DNA of 64,000 bases from CAILZL01 sp050181835 (GTDB taxonomy: Bacteria; Pseudomonadota; Gammaproteobacteria; Steroidobacterales; Steroidobacteraceae). The number at the start of each line of letters is the position of its first letter. The stretch's first letter is position 1. A program made the translations under genes and the position numbers. This document shows positions 33,624-42,334 of this stretch, in pieces. The notes under the pieces are model-generated. The model saw only the letters and a program-made list of their open reading frames with translations. It did not search any database and had not been told where the DNA came from. The stretch covers positions 8,072 to 72,071 of the forward strand of contig JBFXCU010000014.1 of NCBI GenBank assembly GCA_050181835.1, written 5' to 3'.

Positions 33624-34475
33624 TCAGGAGTGGCTTTGCCATTGGCCTTCGCTAACGCGGGCATGGTCTGCCAAATCGGCGTGCGAGGCTACGCTAGAGA
33701 AGCCTGCCGACTCAAGCAATTCTCGCACTGCGTCCGCCTGCTGCCAGCCATGCTCCAGCACCAGCCAGCCGCGATCAGCGAGAAATCGGGGTGCTTGCTC
33801 GATGATATGGCGAATGGCGCTCAGGCCGTCATTACCCGAATACAGCGCCAGATGCGGCTCATGCTGGTGTACCGAGGGCTCTACATCAGGATCGTTGATG
33901 GCGATATAAGGCGGGTTGCTCACTACCAGCGCAAACTGCTGCGACGGCACGTTGCTGAACCAGTCACTGTGCAGAAAATTTATATTGGTAATCTGATTCA
34001 GTGTCGCATTGTCACGCGCCAGCTCCAGCGCTGCTACTGAACAGTCTGTGGCTAGCAGCTGCGCGGCTGGGCGCTCGCATGCCATGGCTAGGACTATGGC
34101 ACCGCTACCAGTGCCTAAGTCCAGCGCGCTGGCAATTTGATGTACAGGTAAGTGGTGCAGGGCGCGTTCAACGACCAATTCGGTCTCGGGTCGAGGAATC
34201 AGTACTGCGGGGCTGACTTTCAGGCGCAAGCTCCAGAAGTGTTGCTCGCCTAACAGATAAGCCAAGGGTTCGCCGGCGCTGCGACGCTGCGTCAGCAGCT
34301 GTAGTTGAGTAACCTGGTGCTCGTTAAGTAATTGATCTTCATTGATTAATTGCTGGCTGCGACTGAGGCCGGTCAGGTGTTCCAGCAGCCATTCTGCTTC
34401 ACGTTGTGGGGCGGCGCTAAGCGTTGTCAGTTGTGCTTGGGTGGCACGCAGTGCGTCTTGGACGGAAATCGGCAT
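33624..34475 (-). CDS. prmC: Peptide chain release factor glutamine methyltransferase PrmC (HemK)
   Basis: Methylates the GGQ glutamine of release factors RF1 and RF2. The 283-residue protein has an N-terminal helical domain, then LAYLLGEQHFWSLRLKVSPAVLIPRPETELVVE, the SAM-binding DLGTGSGAIVLAMA and the catalytic VVSNPPYIA. I use the ATG at 34475; the upstream extension is not conserved. In E. coli prmC follows prfA directly; here a divergent block (bfd, bfr and a methyltransferase) separates them by about 2 kb. Confidence 0.95.
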   Translation of the reverse strand: MPISVQDALRATQAQLTTLSAAPQREAEWLLEHLTGLSRSQQLINEDQLLNEHQVTQLQLLTQRRSAGEPLAYLLGEQHFWSLRLKVSPAVLIPRPETELVVERALHHLPVHQIASALDLGTGSGAIVLAMACERPAAQLLATDCSVAALELARDNATLNQITNINFLHSDWFSNVPSQQFALVVSNPPYIAINDPDVEPSVHQHEPHLALYSGNDGLSAIRHIIEQAPRFLADRGWLVLEHGWQQADAVRELLESAGFSSVASHADLADHARVSEGQWQSHS

Positions 34476-34578
34476 GGTTGGCGTGGCTAGATAACGTGGG
34501 CACGCAGTGTTGCGGTCGGTGGTCGGGCAGTCAATCGCTTCAATTCTGGATTCATCTGCGTTTAAGTCAAATCCTGAT

Positions 34579-34593
34579 TGACAATCATTCTTA
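34579..34593 (+). promoter_or_regulatory. Candidate Fur box upstream of bfd-bfr
   Basis: TGACAATCATTCTTA matches the 7-1-7 Fur consensus TGATAAT-N-ATTATCA at 12 of 14 specified positions counted loosely (mismatches at the fourth, twelfth and fourteenth bases). It lies about 85 bases before bfd. Iron-regulated bfd and bfr genes commonly carry such a site. Needs experimental support. Confidence 0.55.
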
Positions 34594-34675
34594 TTAGCAA
34601 CTAGGATTAAGTCCACGGGTGGTCTAGCAGCTGCAGCTTGCTATCCGGTGTCGCATCCCACGCAACGAGGTACTT

Positions 34676-34873
34676 ATGTACGTCTGCATTTGTCACGGTA
34701 TTACTGATGGTCAGATTCGCGAGACGTTGTCACGCGGTGCGACGACCTTGGGTGAAGTGCAATTGCAGGTTCCCATTGGTGGATGCTGCGGTCGATGTCT
34801 GCCCACCGCGCAGGAAGTAATCGACACCCATCACGCACAGCAAGCCGGTTGCTGTGTGAGCAAGGCAGCGTAA
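34676..34873 (+). CDS. bfd: Bacterioferritin-associated ferredoxin Bfd
   Basis: A 65-residue [2Fe-2S] protein that reduces the iron core of bacterioferritin so iron can be released. The cluster Cys are in MYVCICHGITDG (CxC) and GGCCGRCLP (CxxC), the standard Bfd arrangement. GAGG precedes the ATG. Two additional Cys (AGCCVSKAA) lie at the C-terminus. bfr starts 80 bases downstream on the same strand, matching the bfd-bfr pair of Pseudomonas and relatives. Confidence 0.93.
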   Translation: MYVCICHGITDGQIRETLSRGATTLGEVQLQVPIGGCCGRCLPTAQEVIDTHHAQQAGCCVSKAA

Positions 34874-34953
34874 CGTACAAAAGTCCGCACGCAAGGTTGC
34901 GTCTTTACGGCGCCTCCGCCAAGATCGCCGCTTAATTTCTTTGGAGTGAAGCG

Positions 34954-35433
34954 ATGAAAGGCGACCCCACCATTATTCGTCATCTGAATGTTGTGCTCAA
35001 GAATGAGCTGACGGCTATTAATCAATATTTTCTTCATGCGCGCATGTTCGGTAACTGGGGCTTGAAAGCCTTGGAAAAGCACGAGATGCGTGAATCCATT
35101 GATGAGATGAAGCATGCCGACAAACTGATCGCCCGCATCCTGTTCCTCGACGGCCTCCCCAATCTGCAAGACTTGGGCAAATTGATGATCGGCGAGGGCA
35201 TCAAAGAATGTATTGCCTGTGATCTGAAGCTGGAGCACTTGGCGCACGTAGATTTGAAGACTGCAATTGCCGATTGCGAAAAGCTGGGTGACTATGTATC
35301 GCGTGACTTGTTTGCTGCCATTCTGGAGTCAGAAGAGGATCACATCGATTTTCTGGAAACCCAGCTGTCATTGATCGAGCGTATTGGTATCCAGAATTAT
35401 AGCCAGTCGCAGATGGGCGAACAGGGCGAGTAA
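34954..35433 (+). CDS. bfr: Bacterioferritin
   Basis: Iron-storage 24-mer with heme. The 159-residue protein closely follows E. coli Bfr: NVVLKNELTAINQYFLHARMFGNWG, the heme-ligand Met in SIDEMKHADKLIARILFLDGLPNLQDLGKL, and ESEEDHIDFLETQLSLIERIGIQNY. Ferroxidase-centre Glu residues (NELTAINQ, DEMKH, SEEDH) are present. TTTGGAGTGAAGCG upstream provides the ribosome binding site. Probably iron-regulated with bfd through the Fur box. Confidence 0.96.
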   Translation: MKGDPTIIRHLNVVLKNELTAINQYFLHARMFGNWGLKALEKHEMRESIDEMKHADKLIARILFLDGLPNLQDLGKLMIGEGIKECIACDLKLEHLAHVDLKTAIADCEKLGDYVSRDLFAAILESEEDHIDFLETQLSLIERIGIQNYSQSQMGEQGE

Positions 35434-35501
35434 CACCGCTTAAATACCGTGGCAGTACGGCGCGTGATGGTTGCGTGGCGTGCGCAGCCAACGTGAAATT
35501 G

Positions 35502-36317
35502 ATGCGACCATTGCTAACTGCCACAGTCCACGAACAATTGCGCACGGCTGTGCGCGCAGGCCTGACCACGGTTGAGTGCTCACTCGACCTTGGTCTTGCA
35601 ACAACGACGGTTGCAGTGGATGCCACCGGCTGGTGTTGGCAGGAACAGCGTTACCCTTATCTCGATGCCTGCAAGGAGCGAACGATTTATCATTGGATGG
35701 GTGATGAATTTCAGCCGGTAGCGCGCTTCACCAATTCACTCATCAAGCTGGTGCCCACCGAGTGGGGCCCACCCACCTTTGAAATTGATGGCATCAAGAT
35801 GCTGCCTACGGCAAAGGTATCACCGTATGCGGATGCTGAGCGCAAGGTGGGGTTGATTCAGCCGCGTGGCAAAGTGATTCTGGACACCTGTGGTGGGCTT
35901 GGCTACTTTGCCGCATGGTGTTTACGTGGCGGCGCTGCACGCATTCAGTCGTTTGAAAAAAATCCCGATGTGATCTGGCTGCGCAGTCTCAACCCTTGGT
36001 CGCCGCAAACGAATGAGGTGCTAACGTTAACGCAAGCTGATGTTGCTGAGCAGATTGCTACTCTCTCTGATCAATCGGTTGATGCCATCCTGCATGACCC
36101 ACCGCGATTCGGTATCGCGGGCGAGTTGTATTCACAAGTGTTCTACGATCACTTGGCGCGCGTCATCAAGCGTCGCGGCAAGTTGTTTCATTACACTGGT
36201 ACACCGAACAAAGTCGGTCGTGGCCGTAATGTGCCAGATGAAGTCTCAAAGCGATTACGCCTAGCTGGGTTTGCCACTGAGTTGAATGGCGATGGCGTGT
36301 TGGCAGTGAGGAAGTAA
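35502..36317 (+). CDS. Class I SAM-dependent methyltransferase (RsmC/RlmI-like fold)
   Basis: A 271-residue protein with a C-terminal Rossmann methyltransferase domain: motif I VILDTCGGLGYFAAWCLRGGA, an acidic SFEKNPDVIWLRSLNPW, and motif IV-like DAILHDPPRFG, then LFHYTGTPNKVGRGRNVPDEVSKRLRLAGF. The N-terminal 100 residues have an unfamiliar domain (LTTVECSLDLGLATTTVAVDATGW). The DPPR motif recalls RNA or protein N-methyltransferases, though substrate cannot be told. The ATG at 35502 is preferred to an upstream GTG at 35475. Confidence 0.78.
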   Translation: MRPLLTATVHEQLRTAVRAGLTTVECSLDLGLATTTVAVDATGWCWQEQRYPYLDACKERTIYHWMGDEFQPVARFTNSLIKLVPTEWGPPTFEIDGIKMLPTAKVSPYADAERKVGLIQPRGKVILDTCGGLGYFAAWCLRGGAARIQSFEKNPDVIWLRSLNPWSPQTNEVLTLTQADVAEQIATLSDQSVDAILHDPPRFGIAGELYSQVFYDHLARVIKRRGKLFHYTGTPNKVGRGRNVPDEVSKRLRLAGFATELNGDGVLAVRK

Positions 36318-36491
36318 GCGACCCCGTAGGGTGATGCCGCATCCACCTTTAGCAAGCAAGTGGCTTGGGCTAAACGTAGTGCAGCCCAACATTCAACTGG
36401 TACGTTTTTTTGTTCGAAGGCTGATGCCGTTCATGTTGAACCCAACTTCGGAACGTCGTGCTTCTTCCTTCGTGAGATATGCGCCATGGCA

Positions 36492-37574
36492 TCACTCCGT
36501 CAACTGCGCCAACTGCTCGGCTTGGTATTCATTTTGTAGTGGTTCAATGACATCGTTGAGATCGCCGTTCATCACCATATCAAGTTTGTAGATGGTGAGA
36601 TTGATACGGTGATCGGTGAGCCGTCCTTGCGGAAAATTATAGGTGCGGATGCGTTCGGAGCGATCACCCGAGCCGACTTGCAGTTTGCGTGATGCGGCTT
36701 CCTTTTGGTCTCGCTTGGCTTGTTCGGCAGCCAGCAGGCGTGACTTGAGCAATGACATGGCGCGCGAGCGATTCTTGTGTTGTGAACGTTCGTCCTGACA
36801 CTCAACAATGGTGCCAGTTGGAATGTGCGTGATGCGAATCGCCGAATCAGTTTTGTTGACGTGCTGACCACCCGCGCCGGATGCGCGATAGGTGTCGATG
36901 CGCAGATCAGCTGGATTGATATCAATGGCTTCAATCTCATCTACTTCAGGAAGAATGGCGACCGTGCACGCTGAAGTATGTATGCGTCCCTGTGCCTCGG
37001 TGGCTGGTACGCGCTGCACGCGATGAGTACCAGCTTCGAACTTCATGCGTGAATACGCACCTGCGCCAATCACGCGCCCGATCACTTCTTTGAAACCACC
37101 ATGTTCACCCACGTTCTCGGACATGATTTCCATTTGCCAACCTTGGTTGGCAGCGTAGCGTGAATACATACGGAACAAATCACCGGCAAAAATAGCGGCT
37201 TCGTCGCCGCCGGTACCGGCGCGTACTTCCAGGTAAATGTTGCTGTTGTCCAGCGGATCTTTTGGGATTAGCAGCTTCGACAGTTCGGCTTCTTCATGCT
37301 CGATTTGAACATCCAGTGCTTTAACTTCTTCTCGACCCATGTCGCGTAATTCGTAGTCGCTGCCTTCGGCCATCTCTAATGCCATGGCGCGGTCTTTAAG
37401 CAAGAAGTCAAAGCCGACATAGCGAGTCACTATCGGCTCCAGTCGTGCGTATTCCATCGACAGCTCGCGAAACTGGTTGTTGTCATTGATAACGCCGGGG
37501 TCAGCGAGCAAGGCACTGATTTCGGCGTGACGATCGGCAAGCCGGTCGAGTTTGTGTTTGATCGAGTCTTTCAT
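36492..37574 (-). CDS. prfA: Peptide chain release factor 1
   Basis: Reads UAA and UAG stop codons and triggers peptide release. The 360-residue protein has the RAGTGGDEAAIF signature, the codon-reading PAT-like loop (VPATEAQGRIHTSACTV, with PAT), and GAGGQHVNKTDSAIRITHIPTGTIVECQDERSQHKNR containing the GGQ motif. A normal RF1 length. Its ATG overlaps the hemA stop (ATGA), giving coupled translation. Confidence 0.97.
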   Translation of the reverse strand: MKDSIKHKLDRLADRHAEISALLADPGVINDNNQFRELSMEYARLEPIVTRYVGFDFLLKDRAMALEMAEGSDYELRDMGREEVKALDVQIEHEEAELSKLLIPKDPLDNSNIYLEVRAGTGGDEAAIFAGDLFRMYSRYAANQGWQMEIMSENVGEHGGFKEVIGRVIGAGAYSRMKFEAGTHRVQRVPATEAQGRIHTSACTVAILPEVDEIEAIDINPADLRIDTYRASGAGGQHVNKTDSAIRITHIPTGTIVECQDERSQHKNRSRAMSLLKSRLLAAEQAKRDQKEAASRKLQVGSGDRSERIRTYNFPQGRLTDHRINLTIYKLDMVMNGDLNDVIEPLQNEYQAEQLAQLTE

Positions 37575-38872
37575 TCTTTACTTGGTGATTCTTTGTCTGG
37601 GGCGCGTTGCATAAATAATTCCTGCGCCGCGCGGATGAGTTCGGCTTCGCCTTGCGTGCCCGCATCGCGTAATCGCTGGCTGGGAGTGTGTAGCAGGCGA
37701 TGTGTCAGGGTGTCGGCGAGAAATTCCAGCACCTCGGCGGCAGGTCGGCCATTGCTCAGCATGCGCCGCGCTTGTCCTACCGTTTGTTGGCGAATGATTT
37801 CTGCTTCATCGCGAATCAGGCGAATGGTGGGTACGGCATCCAGGGTGCGCAACTGTCGGGTGAAGTGCAGTACGTCTTCATTCAACAGTCCATCGGCATG
37901 GGTTGCGGCTTCCTGACGTGCTGCCACGTTGTTACTGACTACTTGTTGCAGGTGGTCAATGGTGAACAGATAAACGTCATCCAGCTCAGCAACCTGGGCT
38001 TCGATGTCGCGAGGTACCGCGATATCAGCCATGAACATGGGTCGATGCTTGCGTGCGCGTAGAGCAGCCTGCACGGCATTGAAGGTGATGACGGGGGTTG
38101 GGCTGGCGGTGGAGCTGACCACGATGTCGGCTTCTGCCAAATGCCCGTCGAGGCTATCCAAGGTAATGGCGTAAGCATTGAACTCAGCAGCCAGCGTCTG
38201 TGCGCGTTGTAGCGTGCGATTGGCAACGATCATGCGTCTTGCCCCATTGGCGTACAGATGCTTGGCGGCCAGTGAGATGGTGTTCCCCGCGCCGACCAGT
38301 AATACGGTGCGCTCGCTAAAGTCCTCGAACACTCGTCGCGCCATGCTCACTGCGGCCGAGGCCACTGACACCGCATTGGCACCGATGCGGGTTTCGGTAC
38401 GCACGCGCTTGGCGGCCGAAAATGCCGCTTGGAATAAGCGATTCAAATAGGGGCCAGTGCCGCCGTGCTGCTGCGCAATTCGATACGCCTCTTTCAGCTG
38501 CCCCAGAATTTGCGCTTCCCCCACCATCATCGAGTCCATCCCGGCGGCCACTGCAAACGCATGGCGCACGGCTGCGGCGTCGTGATGCTGGTAAGCACAT
38601 TCGTGCAGGTCTTGGGAGCCCAGCTCATGCCACTCGGTCAGCCACTGCAACAATGGCTGGATGGATTCGGCGCTTGAGTGGGTCAGTGGCGGCTCTACGT
38701 GGCAGTAGATTTCGGTGCGGTTGCAAGTAGACACAATCAGCGCTTCGCTGACCTGTGGCAGCTGGCGCAGCTCGCTCAACGCCGACGGCAGCTCGGGATT
38801 CGCGAACGCAACTTGTTCGCGAATTGCCACTGGCGCCGTGCGGTGATTGATTCCTACAACAATAAATGACAT
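37571..38872 (-). CDS. hemA: Glutamyl-tRNA reductase
   Basis: First committed step of tetrapyrrole synthesis in the C5 pathway: reduces Glu-tRNA to glutamate-1-semialdehyde. The 433-residue protein starts MSFIVVGINHRTAPVAIREQ and has the catalytic Cys in LIVSTCNRTEIYC, AVAAGMDSMMVGEAQILGQLKEAY, the NADPH-binding VLLVGAGNTISLAAKHL and MFMADIAVPRDI. The ATG at 38872 matches family starts. Transcribed into prfA; divergent from the TPR lipoprotein gene, the common gammaproteobacterial arrangement. Confidence 0.97.
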   Translation of the reverse strand: MSFIVVGINHRTAPVAIREQVAFANPELPSALSELRQLPQVSEALIVSTCNRTEIYCHVEPPLTHSSAESIQPLLQWLTEWHELGSQDLHECAYQHHDAAAVRHAFAVAAGMDSMMVGEAQILGQLKEAYRIAQQHGGTGPYLNRLFQAAFSAAKRVRTETRIGANAVSVASAAVSMARRVFEDFSERTVLLVGAGNTISLAAKHLYANGARRMIVANRTLQRAQTLAAEFNAYAITLDSLDGHLAEADIVVSSTASPTPVITFNAVQAALRARKHRPMFMADIAVPRDIEAQVAELDDVYLFTIDHLQQVVSNNVAARQEAATHADGLLNEDVLHFTRQLRTLDAVPTIRLIRDEAEIIRQQTVGQARRMLSNGRPAAEVLEFLADTLTHRLLHTPSQRLRDAGTQGEAELIRAAQELFMQRAPDKESPSKE

Positions 38873-38977
38873 TACGACTGATCCTGAACCGGCGCGGATT
38901 GTCAGTGAAGCTTGCGGGCAACACAAGGAATTGGGTTGATGCGATAACCCGCTGTCCCCCTGTATAGTGGCTCGCCT

Positions 38978-40714
38978 ATGCCAACCCATTCTAATTTATT
39001 GTCAGCATGTGGTTCAGTTCGCGCCGGTCGTGGGGCGTGTTTGCTCCTTCTGCTCATGCTAGCTAGCACGCTGTGGTTGGCCGCATGCACTACTCAGAGC
39101 GCGACCGATCCGGTTACCACTGTGGCCATACCAGTCACGCAAACGCTGCCCGAATTGCTGGCGGCAGCCGAACGGGCGACGGCTGCGGGCAACTATCCCG
39201 ACGCAGCGCGCTGGTACGTACAGATGGCGCGGCTTAGCGGCGATGAGCAACAACTTGAGGAAGCGGCCCGTGCCTGCTATGACACTCAGCAATTACGGGC
39301 GGCGTTGCAAATAGCAAAACGATGGCTGGACATCAATCCAACTAATCAGCAAGCCCGCGAACTGGCCGCGCTGACCGCGCTCAAGTTGTATGAGGTCGAT
39401 GAAGCTGCCGCACAGCTACAAGTCTTATTCGAGTCGGCTTACATCACGCCCGCAGCTGGGTTCATTGAATGGTCGAACAAGATTGCGGGTAATGATGACC
39501 ACGCCGCGCTGGCGGTCATGGAAAAGCTGGCGGCAGCTTACCCGCAGTTGGCGGAGGCCAACTACGTCGTGGCGCGGTTGGCCGAACACACCGAAAATTT
39601 GGGACTGATGCAGGAATCTGCTCAGCGCGCTCATGAGCTGGCACCGTATTGGTCGCCTGCTGGATTGCAGCTGGCGCGGGCGCAGTTGTTGCGCGGTGAG
39701 CAGCAGTTGGCACTGCAAACGGCTCAGGAGGTGATCAAGAATGATGGCAGCCTTGCTACCCGCTCTGACTACGCTGCCTTTTTGTTGGCAGCGGGCAAAC
39801 CGAACGAAGCGGTGCGGTTGTGGCGAGAGTTGGAACAGACCGAAGGTGATAATAGCGCCGCAGTGCGGGCCTTGGCGCAGATCGATTTTCAAGTTGGTAA
39901 TTTTCAATCTGCTTTCAATCGTTTCAATACGCTACTGAATAGCGGCAAGTACTTGAGTGAGTCCATTTTTTACTTGGCCGGTATTGCTGAGCGCACTGGT
40001 GGTACCGCTGAAGCGCGGCAGTTATATGGTCGAGTGCAGGATGGTGAATTTGCCTCTGCTGCGCAATTGCGTATTGCCAAGTTGATTCAAGACAGTGACG
40101 GCTTGGCTGAGGCACTGTCGTTTCTGGAATCCTATGGCGAAGCTAGCCCCGATGAGTTGCTGTTGAGCTTGCAGGCGCGGACGCAAATGCTGTCTGCGGC
40201 GGGGGATGATGCTGCCGCGTTGAAAATTTATAATCAGGCGCTACGTGACTATCCTGATGTGGCGTCGTTGCGGTTGGCGCGGGCTTTCCTGTTAGTCAAG
40301 ATGGATAAGCCTGTGGCAGCATTACAGGCCATGTATGCGTTACATGAATTACGTCCGCAAGACCCCACGGTACTCAACGCACTGGGCTACACCTTGCTGG
40401 ATCACAGCAAGCAATATCAGCAAGGCCATGATTACATCGAATTGGCGCTACAGCATTCACCAGACAGCGCGGCGGTTATGGACAGCATGGGCTGGGCACT
40501 ATTCAAGCTCGATCAGAAGGAAGAGGCGCTGGTTTATCTGCAAAAAGCGGCGCAGAAAATGAATGATAGTGAGGTGGACTTGCACCTTGGTGAAGTACTG
40601 TGGGCATTGAATCGTCGCGACGAAGCCGTACAAGTGTGGCAGCAGGGATTGAAACGTTCCCCTGATAACAAAGCATTGCAACAACGTACCAAGCGTGCTG
40701 CTAAGTACAACTAG
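38978..40714 (+). CDS. TPR-repeat lipoprotein
   Basis: A 578-residue lipoprotein: after a hydrophobic stretch (LLLLLMLASTLWLAAC) the Cys of LAAC is a lipobox residue for lipidation. The body is Ala-rich tandem tetratricopeptide repeats (AERATAAGNYPDAARWYVQMA, SRAGDEQQL-like, YIELALQHSPDSAAVMDSMGWALFKLDQKEEALVYLQ). It is the gene found divergently from hemA and before lolB in many gammaproteobacteria (YbgF/TPR-type neighbour). Likely an outer-membrane scaffold. Nine bases separate it from lolB. Confidence 0.85.
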   Translation: MPTHSNLLSACGSVRAGRGACLLLLLMLASTLWLAACTTQSATDPVTTVAIPVTQTLPELLAAAERATAAGNYPDAARWYVQMARLSGDEQQLEEAARACYDTQQLRAALQIAKRWLDINPTNQQARELAALTALKLYEVDEAAAQLQVLFESAYITPAAGFIEWSNKIAGNDDHAALAVMEKLAAAYPQLAEANYVVARLAEHTENLGLMQESAQRAHELAPYWSPAGLQLARAQLLRGEQQLALQTAQEVIKNDGSLATRSDYAAFLLAAGKPNEAVRLWRELEQTEGDNSAAVRALAQIDFQVGNFQSAFNRFNTLLNSGKYLSESIFYLAGIAERTGGTAEARQLYGRVQDGEFASAAQLRIAKLIQDSDGLAEALSFLESYGEASPDELLLSLQARTQMLSAAGDDAAALKIYNQALRDYPDVASLRLARAFLLVKMDKPVAALQAMYALHELRPQDPTVLNALGYTLLDHSKQYQQGHDYIELALQHSPDSAAVMDSMGWALFKLDQKEEALVYLQKAAQKMNDSEVDLHLGEVLWALNRRDEAVQVWQQGLKRSPDNKALQQRTKRAAKYN

Positions 40715-40723
40715 TTTGTTGTC

Positions 40724-41290
40724 ATGAGAATTTTTCTGTTGCTGATGTCGTTGCTGCTGCTCAATGTCGCTTGTGTGACACAGCCACAGCGCATATCCGG
40801 TAACAGTGATGCACGCACTGCCAGTGAGTTGCAACACTGGCAGGCCAGCGGTCGTATTGGCATCAGTTCAGAGCAGCAATCGGGTTCTGCTGGCTTTAAT
40901 TGGCTGCAACAGGATGCATTAAGCCAAGTGCAAGTGCGTGGCCCAGTAGGTGTTGGCTCGCTGTCTTTGACTCTTGATGCAGCAGTTTTGATGATTCAGG
41001 CTAGTGATGGTACCGCTTACGCTGCCGATGCCGCGCTGTCGGAAATGCAACTGCGCTTAGGTGCGTCACTACCGGTGGGGCAATTGCGTTATTGGCTGTT
41101 GGGGATGGCGGCACCCGGTGAGCATCATTGGTTGAATGCAGATAACACCCTGCTTGAACAAGATGGCTGGCAAATTGCTTATGCCGAATGGTCGCAGCGC
41201 GAACAGTTGCGTCTACCGGTGCGGTTGGTATTAACGCGTGACAGTGTGCGTATTCTGGTGGTGATCCAAAGCTGGAATGTGGGTCTATGA
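40724..41290 (+). CDS. lolB: Outer-membrane lipoprotein LolB
   Basis: Receives lipoproteins from LolA and inserts them into the outer membrane. The 188-residue precursor has a lipobox (MRIFLLLMSLLLLNVAC) and the LolB pattern ELQHWQASGRIGISSEQQSGSAGFNWLQQ, VRGPVGVGSLSLTLD and WLLGMAAPGEHHWLNADNTLLEQDGWQIAYAEW. It belongs to the lolB-ispE-prs block; its stop overlaps the ispE start. Confidence 0.93.
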   Translation: MRIFLLLMSLLLLNVACVTQPQRISGNSDARTASELQHWQASGRIGISSEQQSGSAGFNWLQQDALSQVQVRGPVGVGSLSLTLDAAVLMIQASDGTAYAADAALSEMQLRLGASLPVGQLRYWLLGMAAPGEHHWLNADNTLLEQDGWQIAYAEWSQREQLRLPVRLVLTRDSVRILVVIQSWNVGL

Positions 41291-42204
41291 GCCACATGGG
41301 TTATGGGAACTTGCTTACCGCTCAGCCGGGCGATACCGATAGCTGGCCTGCGCCCGCCAAGCTCAATCTCTGTCTGCACATCGTTGGACAGCGCGCTGAT
41401 GGCTACCATTTGTTGCAGACAGCATTTCAGTTCATTGACCTGTGTGACGAGTTACGATTTTTTCAGCGGCCAGAAGGCGTCATTGAACGCGTTGCGGGGC
41501 CGAGTGACGTACCTGCCGAAAAGGACTTGGTGATCCGCGCGGCACGCCTGCTACAAGTGGCGACAGGTAGCGCGCAAGGTGTCGCGATTGAGTTGGTCAA
41601 GCAAATTCCGATGCAGGCGGGGTTGGGTGGCGGCAGTTCCGATGCTGCGACGACGCTGGTGGCATTGAACCACCTGTGGGGCACGGGATTGCCGGTTGCG
41701 GAACTGGCTCGGCTGGGATTACAGCTAGGTGCCGATGTGCCAGTGTTCGTGCATGGTCGTGCGGCTTGGGCCGAGGGAGTAGGTGAAATACTAACCCCGG
41801 TGGCGTTTCCGCAGCCCAGCTATCTAGTGCTTGATCCGGGGGTTTCGGTCAGTACCGCTGAGATCTTTCAAGCATCTGAATTGACACGCGATACCCCCCT
41901 CACCACAATACGCGCCTTTCTCGCCGAGGGTGGGCATAACGATTGTTCCCCCACGGTTCGAGCACGGTACCCAGCTATAGCACAAGCGATTGATTGGCTT
42001 GCGAATTATGGCGAGGCTCGCCTGACGGGTACCGGTGCTTGCGTGTTTGCAGCTTGGCCTGAACGCGCGACTGCCACGCGCGTTGCCGCGCAGTTGTCGG
42101 CGCAATCGTCGGTCAACGGCTCGAATTGGCGCGGATTTGTCGTGCAAGGCTACAATGAGTCGCCATTGCTGCGGCGGTTGCGCCAAGTGCCGGGCAAGCA
42201 GTAG
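41287..42204 (+). CDS. ispE: 4-diphosphocytidyl-2-C-methyl-D-erythritol kinase
   Basis: Fourth enzyme of the MEP isoprenoid pathway. A 305-residue GHMP kinase with WPAPAKLNLCLHIVGQRADGYHLLQTAFQFIDL (catalytic Lys), the ATP-binding QAGLGGGSSDAATTL, GADVPVFVHGRAAWAEGVGE and LTGTGACVFA. The ATG overlaps the lolB stop (ATGA). The N-terminal extension of about 20 residues (MSHMGYGNLLTAQPGDTDS) is longer than in E. coli; a later Met is possible but no better site is seen. Confidence 0.95.
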   Translation: MSHMGYGNLLTAQPGDTDSWPAPAKLNLCLHIVGQRADGYHLLQTAFQFIDLCDELRFFQRPEGVIERVAGPSDVPAEKDLVIRAARLLQVATGSAQGVAIELVKQIPMQAGLGGGSSDAATTLVALNHLWGTGLPVAELARLGLQLGADVPVFVHGRAAWAEGVGEILTPVAFPQPSYLVLDPGVSVSTAEIFQASELTRDTPLTTIRAFLAEGGHNDCSPTVRARYPAIAQAIDWLANYGEARLTGTGACVFAAWPERATATRVAAQLSAQSSVNGSNWRGFVVQGYNESPLLRRLRQVPGKQ

Positions 42205-42226
42205 GCAGAGTGAGTTTGAGTGTTGT

Positions 42227-42301
42227 TGGGGTGTCGCCAAGTGGTAAGGCAGCGGGTTTTGATCCCGCCATTCGGAGGTTCGAATCCTTCCACCCCAACC
42301 A
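42227..42301 (+). tRNA. tRNA-Gln (anticodon TTG)
   Basis: 75 nucleotides with the acceptor stem TGGGGTG pairing CACCCCA, discriminator A and encoded CCA (42299-42301). The anticodon stem GCGGG (42252-42256) pairs with CCCGC, and the loop TTTTGAT carries TTG at 42259-42261. T-arm GGAGG/CCTTC-like with TTCGAAT. Located between ispE and prs, the usual position in gammaproteobacteria. Confidence 0.97.
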
Positions 42302-42334
42302 ACTCATCCAGCCATAATCTTCGGGAGCGCGTTA

